Source: Heterohyrax brucei
Lineage: Eukaryota; Chordata; Mammalia; Hyracoidea; Procaviidae
Direction: 5' to 3'
Length of the DNA stretch: 64,000 bases
Assembly: GCA_028571685.1 (NCBI GenBank)
Contig: CM053144.1
Coordinates: 96,130,171-96,194,170 of the forward strand
The translations under genes were made by a program, and so were the position numbers. Below are positions 21,740-33,957 of the stretch, piece by piece. The notes beneath the pieces are model-generated. The model searched no databases. It was not told the origin of the DNA and saw only the letters and a list, made by a program, of their open reading frames with translations. Position 1 is the stretch's first letter; the number at the start of each line of letters is the position of its first letter.

Positions 21740-21940
21740 GCTACTTCCTATTTTCTGTTACCACCACTATCATAATTTCTTGAGAGTATGTGGGGACAAT
21801 GATTATGTTGATCTAGTTCTCTCCTGTGTTTCCAGCGTTTAGCACAATGGTGCCACACAGCTAATTCCCAGTACACATTTAATTGGAATAAACTGAACTG
21901 ATGAGCATTAAATTCTCAATAAATGCCTTTTGAATGATTA
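21740..21940 (+). mobile_element. L2-like 3' end relic
   Basis: Order: gtggggacaatgattatgtt, gtgtttccagcgtttagcac, cagtacacatttaattggaa, ctcaataaatgccttttgaa and tga. This follows the L2 3' end pattern. Confidence 0.5.
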
Positions 21941-22114
21941 AGACTTGATTATCTGGGAGAGAACTCTAAAACAAATAAAAGCTCAGATTCAAAACAGTAA
22001 TTTTCATCATGCTCCATATGAAGGTTTAGCTGTGTTTTTCCCTTAACCCTTCGTGGGACACATTTCCAGGCTCTTGTGTTCTGTTTCCTCTTATGCCATA
22101 GGCTGGTGACAGTT

Positions 22115-22135
22115 AAAAAAAAAAAAAAAAAAAAA
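22115..22135. repeat. A21 tract
   Basis: Pure A run between ggctggtgacagtt and ttagattttaattt. No target duplication is visible, unlike the run at 40176. Confidence 0.85.
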
Positions 22136-22831
22136 TTAGATTTTAATTTCTCTAGCTGATGAATTGGGTATTTAGAATTATACAAGTTTTGAATTTTTCT
22201 GTCTTAGTTTCCTTTCTTAAAAATTAGAGACTTGTATGGCATCTGTTTGCAATTTGTAGAGGAAAAATTGTTTTTGGCAAGTGAGCTTTTACTGTTCAGC
22301 CTCTGTGGGCTCTATCTGGCAGGGTAAGGTGCTAAGGACAGAATTCCTCTAGGGTTCAAATCTTTCTATTTTTAAGTGTTGTTGGCAATTGGTGTTAAGT
22401 GCAGTGGGTTTAAAACTAATAGTAACAGTCAGACATGCAGACGTATAACTTTATTTCTCTGCTAGGGAACTGACACTTGTCCCTGAGCCCTGTTGTATGT
22501 AGTGTAAATGAGGGAAGGCAATTTAATCTTGCTCTCAAAGGTAATGATACTTCTAGTTTTCTCAGTTCTTTCCAGATTACGGGACAAATCTTTTAATTAA
22601 ACTCTCCAACTTCCAGAGTGTCTCTCCCTCTCCTATTCCTTCTCGCCTTCCTCCTGAATCTGAGTGCAGGGGGTGCCCTTATTCAACAACGTCTCGTGTT
22701 TATTTAACTTCATGGCATGCTGGTCCATTTGCAGTTCCCTTGACCGGCCTCTGCTAAAGGGTCTCATGTTGTTTGCTGTGTACACATTCATCTCTGCCCT
22801 TGCTGCTTCTGCTTTCATGGTGTTTGTGGCT
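22136..22831. other. Unassigned DNA with a clean minus-strand frame next to L1
   Basis: The part at 22633-22830 is open on the minus strand and reads MKAEAARAEMNVYTANNMRP and onwards. It is richer in C/G than its surroundings and is not L1 sequence, although it abuts the L1 ORF2 at 22832. I do not recognise it; it could be chance or a fragment of a retrocopy. Confidence 0.4.
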
Positions 22832-25800
22832 GGTATAGGTGTGAATGCATCTGTTTGTGTGGCAGCCCTTTTTTCTCTAGGATATATTCCAAGAAATCGG
22901 ATTTGCTGGGAATTATATAGTATTTCTATATCTAGCTTTTTAGGGAAGTGACAAATTGATTTCCAAAGTGGTTGTACCAGTTTACATTCCTGCCAGTAGT
23001 GTGTTAAGTGTTCCACTTTCCACATAGCCTCTCCAACATTTATTATTTTGTGGTATTTGGTTTAACGTCAACCTTGTTGGAATGAGATGGCATCTCATTG
23101 TAGTTTTGATTTGGATTTATCTAATGGCTAATGATCCAGAGCATTGCCTTGTATATACATTAGCCCTTGAGTGTCTTCTTTGGTGAAGTACCTTTTCATA
23201 TCTTTGGCCCATTTCTTAATTGATTTGTCTTTGGTTGTTGGGTTTTGTAGTACCTGTAGATTTTAAATGCCAATTGGATTTGTCATAGCCAAATTTGTTT
23301 TCCTGGTCTCTAGGTTGTCCTTTTACTCTTTTGGTGAAGTCTTTGGGTGAGCATAAGAGTTTGATTTTTTTAGGAGTTTCCAGTTGTCTGTTTTTTCTTG
23401 TGGGGTCTGTGCAGTGTTAGCAATGTTCTGTAGTGTGTTTATGCCATATATTAAGGCTCCCAGCATTGTCTCTATTTTTAATTCCACAGTATTTATTGTT
23501 TTAGATATTTAAGTTCTTTTAATCCATTTTGAATTAGTTTTCGTGCACGGTGTGAAATATGGATCTTGTTTCATTTTTTTTTTTTGCAGATGGATATCAA
23601 GTTATACCAACACCATTTGTTAAAGAGGTTGTCTTTTCCCCACTTTTTGGACTTTGAGATTTTGTCAAATATTGGCTTTATATACATGAATGCTTTTACG
23701 TTTGCATTTTCAACTCTATTCTATTGTTCTTTGCATCTGTTTTTGTACCAGTATCAGGTTATTTTGATCACAGTGGCAGTGTAATAGATTCTCAAGTCAG
23801 GAAGCTTGAGGCTTCCCACTTTGTTCTAATGCTTTGCTTCTCTTAGGCTTTTTTGCTTTCCATATGAAGTTAGTAATCTATTTTTCCATCTCATTACGAA
23901 ATGCTGTTTGAATTTGGATGGAGATTTCATGGTATCTGTAGATAGCTGTGGACAGAATAGACATTTTCACAGTGTTGAGTCTTCCTATCCATGGGCAGGA
24001 TAGGTTTCCCCACTTGTGTAGGTCCCTGTTGTTTCTTGCAGTAGTGTCTTACAGTTTTCGTTTTACAGATCCTTTATAGCTCTGATTAGATTTATTTCTA
24101 TGTATCAGATGTATTCCTTTTTATTATATTGTCTTGGGAGTGTTGATTCAGTGATTTCCTCTATGAGGTTCTGTTTGTTGTTGTAGAGGAATACAACTGA
24201 TTTTTGTATGTTTATCAGGTATCCTGATAATTTGCTGAATTCTGTTGGTTTCAGTATTTTTGTGGATTCTTTAGAGTTTTCTGTGTATAAGATCATATCA
24301 TGTGTAAACAGAGATGCTTTTACTTCTTCTTTACCAATTTGGAAGCCCTTTATTTCTTTTTCTTGACTGATAACTCTGGCTAGAACCTCCAGTGCAATGT
24401 TGAATAAAAGTGGTGATAAAGGGCATCCTTTCCTGGTCCCCTTCTCAAGGGAAATGCTTTCAAACTCTCCGCATCTAGGATGGTGCTAGCTTTGGGCTTT
24501 ATGTAAATAGCCTTTATTATGCTGAGACATTTCCCTTACTCTTATTTCCTGAGAGTTTTTAACATGAATGAGTGTTGGACTTCATCAAATGGCTTTTCTT
24601 CATTAATTGATAAACTCAAGTGGTTCTTATCTTTCATTTCATGTATATGGTTGATTTCATTGATTGTTATTTTTAATGTTGAACCTCCTCTGCATACCTG
24701 GTATGTATGCCACTTGTGCAAGGTGAATTGTTTTTTGATACATAGCTGAATTCTGCTGACTAGAATTTTGGTGAGGAATTTTACTCTTTAGGTCATGAGA
24801 GATATTGGTCTGTAATTTTCCTTTTTTTTTTTGTACTGTTTTCCTGATTTTGGTATCAGGATTACACTGGGTTCATAGAACGAGTTTGGAAGTATTCCAT
24901 CTTTTTCCAGGCTGTGAAATACTTTTAGTAATAGTGGTGATAACTCTTTTCTGAAAGTTTAGTAGAAGTCTCCATTGAAGCCATCAGGACCTGGGCCTTT
25001 TTTTTTTTTTTTATGGGAATTTTTTAATTACCTTTCCTCTATCTTCTTTTATGGGTTTATTTAGTTTTTCTACTTCTGTTTGTGTTAGTTTAGGTAGGTA
25101 GTGTGCTTCTAGAAATTTGTCTGTTTCCTCTAGGTTATCAAATTTGTTAAGAGTAAAATTTTTCATAGTATTCTGTTAAAATTTTTAAAATTTTGGTTGG
25201 ATCTGTTGTAATATCAGCCATCTCATTTCTTGTTTGGGTAGTTTGCTTCCTCATCTGTTTTTCTTTTGTCTGGCCAGTGGTTCAGTGATTCTGTTGGTCG
25301 TTTCTAAGAACCTGCTTTTGTTCTTCTTAGCTCTTTTGATCTTGTTAACTCTTTTGATCATTTTTCTACCCTCTAATTCAATTGGTTGGGCTCTATAATT
25401 TTTATAATTTGCTTTCTTTTGGTTCCTGAGGGATTCTTTTGCTGTTGTCTTTCTGCCTGTTCAAGTTGTAGTGTTAATGCTTCGATTTGGACCCTTTCTT
25501 CTTTTTGGATGTGTGCACTTACTGAAATTAAATAGACCTCTGAGCACTGCCTGTGTTGGGTCCAAAACGATCTGATGGAATATATCAGCATTCTCATTTG
25601 ATTCTATGTATTTCTTTATTCTGTCTTTGATTTCTTCTATAAACCAGTATTTTTTAAGCAAGGTGTCATTCAGTTTCCTTTTTATTCCCTCCCTTTTTCT
25701 GTTATTGATTTCTACATTTATAGCCGTATGGTCTGAAAAGATGCTTAGCTATATTTCAGTGCCTTGAAATATGTTAAGGTTTGCTGTGTGGCCTAACATG

Positions 25801-26393
25801 TAGTCTGTGCTGGAGAATATTCCTTGTGCATTGGAAAAGAAAGTATACCTGGTTGCTGTTGTGTAGAGTGTTCTATATATGTATATGAGGTCAAATTGAT
25901 TGACTGTGGCGTTTAAATCATCTGTGTCTCTTCTGAGCTTCTTTCTGAATATTCTGTCCATCACTGAAAATGATGTGTTGAAATCTCCTAGTATTGTTGT
26001 AGAGCTGTCTATTTCTCTTGTCAATACTGTTAGAGTTCATTTTATGTATTTAGAAGCCCTATCATCATTGCATGCATAAATAATTAAATGGTTATGTTCT
26101 CCTGATGTTTTGGCCTTGTAATCATTATACAGTGTTTTTGCTTATCTATTGTGGTAGATTTTATTTTAAAGTACATTTTATAAGAAATTAATATCACCAC
26201 TCATGGTCTTTTGAGAATGTTGTTTGCTTGATATATTTTTATATCCTTTGAGTTTTACTTTTCATGTCTTTAAGATTTGTCTCTTGTAGGCGGTATATAG
26301 ATGGATTGTGGTTTTTAATCCATTCTGCCTCTCTCTTTCTTTATTGTTCACATTTAGTATAACTATTGATAGGTATGGATCTAGTGCTGTCAT
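22832..26393 (-). pseudogene. L1 ORF2 relic (endonuclease-reverse transcriptase)
   Basis: ORF2 supplies the target-nicking endonuclease and the reverse transcriptase of L1. The start is the ATG at 26391-26393, followed by MTALDPYLSIVILNVN. The frame at 25749-26024 holds the endonuclease core with TTILGDFNT (metal-binding Asp and Asn kept) and TRYTFFSNAQGIFSSTDYML. There the usual R-I-D-H has become S-T-D-Y, so the residue next to the conserved Asp is lost. The RT box near 24290-24320 reads SLFTHDMIL instead of the F-A-D-D box. The element is clearly dead. Confidence 0.75.
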
Positions 26394-26868
26394 TTTGATG
26401 AATTTTGTCTGTTGTTGATTATTTCTTTGTTCCACTTAATTTTCTATATTTAATCACTTTTCTTAATGTTTTTTCCCCCCATCTTTTTTATTGTTGTTGG
26501 TTTTGTATTTGCTGAGGTATCATGTTTTTCTTTCTTTCGATATGTAGGATTATTAGTTTCCTTTGTGGTTACCTTAATATGTACTTCTATTTAAAAAAAA
26601 TTAAATCTATCTTTGATTTCTTTGTATTGCCTTGACTTCCTCTCTGTATGAAATATCTACAACTATATTTTTAGTCTTTTTGTTAGATACAGTGTTGTTA
26701 TCTTTTACGTAATGACTTCTTTGTTTCCCTTTCTCAGTGTTTTAGCTTCAGTTTAATTTTGTGATTTTCCAATGTGAGCTGATATCTAATTGCTATGTCT
26801 AGTGTTGTACCCTTGGTTGTTATCTGATGTTATTGATTTTCTACCTGAAGACATCCCTTTAGTAATTC

Positions 26869-27736
26869 TTATAATTTTGCTCCAGTTTTTACATATTCTC
26901 TAAACTTCTGTTTATCTGGAAATGTCCTAATTCCACCATCATATATCAGAGAGGATTTTGAGAGATATGTAATTCTTGGCTGCCAGTTATTTTCCTTCAA
27001 GGCTTTGTATGTATTTGGCATTGACTTCTTGCCTCCATGATTTCTTCTGAGTAGTCTGAGCTTTATCTTATTTACTATTCTTTGCAGATAATTTTTCATT
27101 TATTTCTAACTGCTGTTGAAATTACCTCCTTATCTTTAGTTTTGGCAAGTTTGATTATAATATGTCTTGGTGTCTTTCTTTTCGGATCTACCTGTGTTAA
27201 GTTCAATAAACATCTTAAGTAGATGTCTTTCCATCTTTCATGATATCAAGGATGCTTTCTGTCAATAAATCTTCAATACTTCTCTCTGTATTTCCATTAT
27301 CCCCTCTATTCTGGTACTTCAGTCACTTGTAAATTATTCCACTTAACAGAGTGTCACATAATCCTTAGTGTTTCTTCATCTTTTAAATACTTTTATCTGA
27401 TCTTTACTCAAATATATTGGTGTCAAGTTTTTAATCTTCAGTCTCATTGATTCTCACTTCCATTACCTCAATCCTGCTCCTTTTAGTTTCTATTGATTTG
27501 TCTAGTTCTGTAATTTTATTATTAGTCTTCTGAATTTCTGTATGTGGTTTTTCAATGGTTTCTTATAGCCTGTTCAATTTGTCACTGTTCTCTGCTGCTT
27601 TTTGCCTGATCTCCTTCCTTTTGTCTTCAGGAGTTCTAAATATTAACCTCTTGTATTCTATGTCCAATAATTCTAGTAAGTTCACTTTGTCTGGAAAATT
27701 TCTTGATTTTTTGCTTTGGAAGCATTCTGAAGCCAT
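26869..27736 (-). pseudogene. L1 ORF1 relic
   Basis: ORF1 encodes the RNA-binding chaperone of the L1 particle. An ATG at 27734-27736 (minus) opens MASECFQSKKSRNFPDK, matching the second Met of ORF1 in the young L1. The C-terminal end (26869-27099) reads ALKENNWQPRITYLSKSSLI and then FPDKQKFREYVKTGAKL. The middle is broken by stops and frameshifts. Confidence 0.75.
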
Positions 27737-28260
27737 GGTGGTCAGCCTCTTTAAATGATTTGATATTGACTATTGTCTCCTAGCCATCAGTAAGTTGTTG
27801 TATTTATTTTATGTTTGCTTATTGTGTTCTGACTTGATGGCACTTGGCTTGGCATTGTGTTCTAGCTTCCAGTTTTGTTTTGAAATGCCAAAGTAGACTG
27901 GTTGTGTGAGTTAGTTTCATTATTGGCATCTTTAGTGCTCTAACATCCTGTCACTAGATGGTTAGAGTTGTTATTAGTTGGGTGAGCTTGGGCTTCTGTT
28001 TGTGTTTTTCCTAGTATTCAGTTCAGGTGCCCAGGAAGTTGGTCATCAAGTGTGTGGTACAGGTTCTCCTCTAGAGTCCTAGATGGGCAGCAGTGACTGT
28101 GTAGGCACAGGATTCTGGCTGCAAACACTGAGAAAGGCAGGGGAGTGACAGTTGTCACTGAGTGTCATGAGAAAGTAGTGTCCACTTATGCCTGAGCTGA
28201 GGCAAAGAAACTGTTTCTGCTCTGAGTTGCCAGCTTAGGGGAGCCAGCATATTGGTTTAT

Positions 28261-29057
28261 TTATTTTTTTCCCCTTGTTTGTGAAATTTTTTCCTCTCCA
28301 AGTCTATGAGAATGGCTTAGGGTGTGTTTAAGGAGTCTTACTTCTGGCTTCAATAATGGTATCAGACTCTGGAACCATGCTAAGCGCAGAGGAGGGAGGG
28401 GAAAATTGCTAGGAAAAATGATAGAGGTTTACCCTGAAGGAAATAAAAGATTTAGGTCCTACCCTAGCTAATTAGATGTGTAGTTTTTGATGACCAAATG
28501 CCATCCTTCACTGATTCTGGAGGCATGAGTAGGCTTTCTGCTGCTGCATCCCTTCCCCTGAGAAAGAGACCCTCCAAAAGCTACCACTGAGCTCACAAAA
28601 CTCATCATTGCTGATCTGCCTGTGGGACAATGACTCCATCAGGTTAGGGCTGGCCATCCTAGGTACTTCTGGACCTACTCTTTCTTCCCTGATGCTAAGT
28701 CTGATTTCTCAACTTTCCCATTGATACTCAGAGCTCCTACAATGCCGTATATAATCAATTCTTTTTTTTTTGATGACTTGTTGTTTAAGAGATCACTGAA
28801 AGTGTCCAGCTACTCCAGCAGCTTAACCCCATGTCCCCTAAATGCCTTTAATTAAATAAATTTAAATAAGTTTTCATATTGTGATGCAAAATAATGACTG
28901 GCATTTAATAAAAAAATTTCTTCTTTTGCATATTGTGTTTAAGCAAAGAAAGAGCTAGGGTTATTTCTGAGATACCTTCAAAATCTTATTTAAATCATAG
29001 GAAAGAATGGCAAGGAGAATATTAAAGCCTTATTTTACATTACACTAGTGCTATTGC
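28261..29057. other. Unassigned DNA
   Basis: No element is recognised except possible worn L1 5' UTR near the left edge. A T-run lies at 28762-28771. Confidence 0.5.
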
Positions 29058-29214
29058 AAAGCCCTATTGGCTGTGGTTAAGTTCAACATCTGCTAATCAA
29101 AAGTCGGCAGTTTGAATCCTCCAGGAGCTCCTTGGAAACTCTATGGAACAGTTCTGCTCTGTTGTATAGGATTGCTACAGTTGGAACTGACTCAATGGCA
29201 GTGAGTTTTGGTTT
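29058..29214 (+). mobile_element. AfroSINE
   Basis: gccctattggctgtggttaa head, tcggcagtttgaatcctcca, gctccttggaaactctatgg, and ctcaatggcagtgagttttg tail. Confidence 0.88.
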
Positions 29215-30011
29215 AGCGATATTGTAACTTTCTGAAGTGACTTTATTCACCATTTAGTTAATAACACAAAACTGAAAAACATGAGCAGCAGAAAGTCTAA
29301 AGTAGTCATTTTATTTAAGTTGTCAGAATCCTGAAAGACACTAAAAGTAGATTTTAACATTTGAGTACAGAAAATTATGCAAATATCCTTGAATTAAACA
29401 TATGTAATAAGTTCATAGGTTTTTAAATCAAAACTACTTTAAATGCTTATAATAAATTACTCATATGATTGCAGTGTAGATACAGGGAGGTAATTTATTT
29501 TTAAACTTATTTTTCTGTCCTACTTGTCAGGTGGAAGCTTTCTTTCCTCTGGCATCTCAAGCATTGTCCTTTAGATGACAGAGTCACTATGAAAGCTTTA
29601 CTGAAGAATAAAATGGGAAAAGAGAGGATTCTATCATTGTTGTTAAGGGATAATAGAATAAGGTCTATTGAGGACAAGGAGAAGAGATTAAATCTAAAGA
29701 ACAAGAGAAGTTTATATTCTCTCTCTTTCTTCCTCTCTTCCTCTTTCTCTCTCATTTTAACTTGATGATTTCAAGAAAGGGGAAACTTCATCGCAGATGT
29801 TCCCTCTTTGGCTCTCAAGTCTTCATTCTGTGAAACGTGCTCAGAATTACAAAGCATTTTAGAAAGTGGTGTCAGGTAATGTCATATTAGATTACTGGAG
29901 ATTAATTTCAGAAGGTATAGATTCTATATTAGATATTGAACTAGGCATACTAGGTCCCACACTTAAGTCCACAAACTTAATATTCTAAGTGCTACCTGCT
30001 TCATTGCTGAA
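29215..30011. other. Unassigned DNA
   Basis: No element is recognised. A CT-rich tract at 29718-29752 produces an 82-codon low-complexity minus frame that looks like chance. Confidence 0.55.
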
Positions 30012-30510
30012 TATTATTATGATCAACATTGAAGTACTCCCCTTGGGAAGCTATGCACCAACACTGATGCCTAGTCCACACTTCAAAACAATTTTGGAAC
30101 TCTTTCTTGAATGGCCATTGCTCATGGTGGCACTGTGGCAAGTTCACAACCTTAATTGTATAGCTGTCTGTGAAAGAGTTTTTAGCCAGTAAACAAATAA
30201 CTATATTGGAGCACCATCCTTACTCACCTGATCTGGCCTCCAGTGACTTTTCCTTTACCCAGAGATAAAGGAAATATTGAGAGGAAGACATTTTGATGAC
30301 ATTCAGGATGTCATGGGAAATACTACAACAGCTCTGATAGCCATTCCAGCCTAAGTTCCAAAACTGCTATGAAGGGTGAACTGGGCACTGGCATCAGTTC
30401 ATAGATTCCCAAGGAGAGTACTTCAAAGGTGACTGTAATAATATTTAGCAATAAGGTAAGTAAAACTTTTTCTAGGATGAGTTTGTGAACTTAATTTTTA
30501 GACACTGTGT
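30012..30510 (+). mobile_element. Mariner DNA transposon relic (3' half)
   Basis: The frame from 30209 reads EHHPYSPDLASSDFSF. This is the mariner transposase block around the last catalytic Asp (usual HPPYSPDLAPCDFxLF). It then frameshifts into RGRHFDDIQDVMGNTTTALI-like sequence and more stops. The end carries tttctaggatgagtttgtga and acttaatttttagacactgt, where the terminal repeat is expected. Only the 3' half is recognisable, and no intact transposase or inverted-repeat pair remains. It looks like one of the old mammalian mariners (MARNA-like), but the family name is uncertain. Confidence 0.75.
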
Positions 30511-30520
30511 ATCAATTAAG

Positions 30521-30736
30521 GAGCCCTGGGGGTATAGTGGTTAAGGTAGCTTGGGTGCTAACTCAAAAGTTAGCAGTTCAAATTCACCAGTTGCTCTGTG
30601 GGAGAAAGATGTGACAGTCTGCTTCTGTAATGCTTATAGCCTTGAGAAGCCTGTGGGGAAGTTCTGCCATATCCTCTAGGGTTGCTATGAGTTGGAGTTG
30701 TCTTGATGGCAAGGTTTTTTTGTTTGGTTGGTTTTT
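30521..30736 (+). mobile_element. AfroSINE, long-middle variant
   Basis: gagccctgggggtatagtgg head, cagttcaaattcaccagttg, the variant middle gagaaagatgtgacagtctg and cttctgtaatgcttatagcc, then gttgctatgagttggagttg and a T/G-rich tail. It starts ten bases after the mariner end. Confidence 0.9.
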
Positions 30737-31230
30737 CAGTTTCAGTTACTCGGATGCAGGGTGCAGGTGAAGGAAAAGCTCAAGGAGTTTAGGTAATGAT
30801 GATGTTTTAGTGTTAATTCTTTAAGCCCCTAGATGTCACTCATGCAAAACTTTGTTGCTAGTTAAAAATCGTTTTACAAAGGATTAAATGTACTCCTTTA
30901 CATTTAACTTTAGACTATGCCAATTTATTTGTGCTTTGCTAGTATTCATTATATATACTCACCTAATTTTTATTCAAGAGACCTTGACAATGAGATCATC
31001 ACCAAAAAAGTCAAACATTATCTTTTATTTAAGGAGTGAAAAAGCCACTATTTAGGATTTGTACTTTAGAATGGACTTGAGACAGCTTATGAGATTAACC
31101 ACAATGTAAAATATTATCTTTTATTCCATCATAGGTCTACAAAGATATCTGAGAAGATCATTTTCTAGTACCTGGTTCCTTTTTGTCTTTACAGGAGGAG
31201 TGCCTATGACTTGAAAATTCACATGCACGT

Positions 31231-31268
<38 letters not shown>

Positions 31269-31387
31269 AAACACACATACATACACACTTTTAGATTGTG
31301 GGAGGTTAAAAGAGGTAGACAAGGATCAAGCTTATTTCAGGCACTCTGTGCAAGGATATGGATACAAATTATGTACAGGCACAAAGG
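30737..31387. other. Unassigned DNA with a CA microsatellite
   Basis: No element is recognised outside the CA repeat at 31231-31290. Confidence 0.55.
31231..31290. repeat. (CA)n microsatellite with interruptions
   Basis: CA dinucleotides from 31231, becoming imperfect (aaacacacaaacacacatac) after 31260. Confidence 0.92.
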
Positions 31388-31568
31388 AAATAAGGATCTC
31401 TAGTGGTACACTAGATTAAATACTTGGCTACTAACTTCTTGTGCTAACTGACATAATACCAGGCCATCTATTCCCGTAAATATTACAGTCTAAGAAACTG
31501 CAAGGGTAGTTTACTCTGTCATACAGGGTCTCTGTGAGTTGGATTCAGCTTTACAGCCTGTAACAACA
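31388..31568 (+). mobile_element. AfroSINE, highly diverged
   Basis: Faint head (atctctagtggtacactaga), tttactctgtcatacagggt, and a clear end ctctgtgagttggattcagc with ttacagcctgtaacaaca. Confidence 0.55.
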
Positions 31569-33077
31569 TAAAGGAAATGAAGAATGAGCTATCTTAATAC
31601 TAATGAGGCACATCTAGTTTTTTTTAAATACCTCATTAGAAGACTAAGTCCACTTAAGAAGGTGAAGTATAACATCATTTTATATTTGTATAGGAATTTA
31701 TTATTTATAATGACTAGCAAATGATAGTAAAATCCAACAGAGGTTGATAAGAATTAGAATAGTTTTCCTAATCCTTGTATTCATATTAATTCTTGTTTGA
31801 ATTTGAATTTTAGAATTTGCAGGAAAGATATTGCTGGCATCAGATATGATCTATGGAAGGCCCATTTAAGGTGTTGTAAAGCCTCCTTCTGTACTGAAAT
31901 ATCTTCCTTTGTATTACTCTTTGTGCCTAAAATTTCCAGCATCAAAGCAGTGAAAGCTGCTATTAAGCCCATGTAGTTTAACATCACATAGGCAGTACCT
32001 GTTAGTGATTGAATTGGCTCTCTTCTAGATAAAACATTTGATTTTATTGTATTGCCTTCAGCTACCTGGCCTAGTTCTGAACGAAGGTGTGGTAGAGCAT
32101 ATTTTTATGTGATGAAAGATACAATACTGTGAAAGTTCTGGTTAGTGAGGGTAGGCTTCTTTATGATACACAGGAGGTAGCGTAAGGGAATGAAGACCCT
32201 CAGAGAGGGAAGGAAACAAGAAGATTTTGGTGGTTTGGAAGGCTTCTTTTGGAAAGTATCACTTTTCCTGAAGTTTGAAAAATACACAGGACTTAATATG
32301 AGCATAAAGTGGAGGAATGTCCTAGCTAAGAGAAGATTAGTAAACACAAGTATCTGTGAGTCTGTTTATGTGTAAATTATCTGAAGTGTTGAATTGATAG
32401 CATGGAGACTAATTTAATTTTCACAGTTTGAAGACTCGAAGTTAAAGCTCATTCAGTATTATATTTATATTAGATGGTCATATGTTCTGTTAATTCTAAA
32501 AAATTGATTTGGGGACTATGTTGTAAATGGCTGAGTCATAGAGGTCTAGTAAAGGTAAAGGTAGGCTCAACTCAACTGATTCCACCCACGAACAAAATAA
32601 ATATGAAAACAGAAGGGAAATTGTCATTTTAAAAATGCATTACAAGATAAAGCTGAACTGCTAGAAGAAGCAATATGGGTCTCACTTACAAGGCCAAGCC
32701 AAGGGTAATTCTTGGAGGGAAACATGGGTAGCAGAGAAGCCTTAGGCTGGATTTTATCAGCAATATTTGTTCTCAGAGGGATTGTCTTGCTTTCTTAAAA
32801 AATTTGGGCATTTTGTCATTGTTAGGAGTTCCAAATCCTTTAAAACTTGTGGTCTATTGTTATGCAATGCAAGGGTTCCTTTATGTTACAAGATATACTA
32901 GTTGCATTGTTCTTTTATAATAATGGTTTTCATGAGAAAAAAGTCGAGCAGTTGTTATAATGGCAGACAAGTAGCAGAGTGTGTCTCCTCTGAGATATTC
33001 ATGCCAAAATGAGCATGGCGGAGTATGTCAGGTTCAAAGTGTAGGTAGGTCATCAGAGCAGACTTGGAGAACTCAAA
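31569..33077. other. Unassigned DNA containing one open minus-strand frame
   Basis: No transposon is recognised over 1.5 kb. The only structure is the frame at 31781-32098. Confidence 0.5.
31781..32098 (-). other. Unrecognised open frame, about 105 codons
   Basis: Read from 32098 down to the stop at 31781, the frame is uninterrupted: ALPHLRSELGQVAEGNTIKS, then VLSRREPIQSLTGTAYVMLN and YMGLIAAFTALMLEILG. It has no start codon at its upstream edge (an in-frame TAA lies just before) and the first ATG is internal. A hydrophobic stretch (MGLIAAFTALMLEIL) could be a membrane segment. I do not recognise a family. In AT-rich DNA of this size a frame this long can occur by chance, so it may be a retrocopy piece or nothing. 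Confidence 0.25.
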
Positions 33078-33273
33078 GAGCCCCAATGGTGCAAAGGTTA
33101 GTTGTTCAGCTACTAACTGAAAGGCTACCAGTTCAACGTCACCCAGCTACTCTGCAGGAGAAAGCCTGGGGATCTCTAAAGATAACAGCCAAGAGGACCC
33201 GGTGGTGCAGTTCTAAATTGTCACAAGTGGTCATTGTAAATTGGGCTTGACTTGATGGCATCCAGCAATAACA
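33078..33273 (+). mobile_element. AfroSINE, long-middle variant, diverged
   Basis: gagccccaatggtgcaaagg head, accagttcaacgtcacccag, ctctgcaggagaaagcctgg middle, and cttgacttgatggcatccag with aataacatgaca tail, the tail type nearest to the RTE end. Confidence 0.75.
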
Positions 33274-33794
33274 TGACAAGTGCAACGAGAAGACATTTTC
33301 TGAATTTTCAAATCTGACGGTGAGCTTGAGAACCTGAGCCTAGAGGCAATCTGGGAAGGAGGCAGATGGGGGAATGTGTATTCTAACTCATTTGTCTCAG
33401 ATGAAGTTGGAGCATTGTGGGTACTGCAATATCAACTGATGACCCTCAGTCTTCTTAAGGGTGTAGTAATTATCAATTCAAATAAAAATAAATTCATGCC
33501 TAATCGGCACCTGGCTTTGGAAATTTTGAAATTTCTAAAATACTTAACTTATAACAAAATATGTAACTTTTGCATAGAAATATTCTATGTAGGTAGTTTC
33601 TGCAGATATTTGATTATGAATTAGTACTTGTCTTGGGATTTCTAGTGCTATCTCAATATTCTTTTCTAATATGTCATCTGGCTTCAACACAAGTTGTACC
33701 CCAGCCCTGTTTCTATAAGTTCTTATCATTATTTCTGAATACCCTAAAGTTTAACCTCCTTGGCACTTTGTCTTGTCATCTAATAGGCTTTTCC
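33274..33794. other. Unassigned DNA
   Basis: No element or gene is recognised. Confidence 0.55.
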
Positions 33795-33957
33795 AGGAAA
33801 CCCTGGTGGTGTAGTGGTTAAGTGCTCCATCTGCTAACCAAAAGGTTGGCATTTCAAATCCTCCAGGCACTCCTTGGAAACTCCATGGAGCAGTTCTACA
33901 TTGTACTATAGGTTTGCTGAGTCAGAATCGACTTGATGGCACTGGGTTGGTTGGTTG
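33795..33957 (+). mobile_element. AfroSINE, well preserved
   Basis: ggaaaccctggtggtgtagt head with agtggttaagtgctcc A-box side, ggcatttcaaatcctccagg, gcagttctacattgtactat, and gtcagaatcgacttgatggc tail ending ggttggttggttg. Confidence 0.95.

Larger units (their letters stand above)
22832..28260 (-). mobile_element. Old L1, 5.4 kb, lacking its 3' end
   Basis: Minus-strand L1 in the order 5' UTR (about 27740-28260), ORF1 (27736 down to 26869) and ORF2 (from 26393 down). It ends at 22832, inside the C-terminal part of ORF2. The ORF2 C-terminal end and 3' UTR are absent. Stops and frameshifts are frequent throughout, and there is no nested SINE. The 5' limit is set from loss of similarity and is approximate. 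Confidence 0.75.

Noticed and set aside
22115..22135. A21 run as a bare poly(A) insertion
   Set aside because: Flanks ggctggtgacagtt and ttagattttaattt share no direct repeat.
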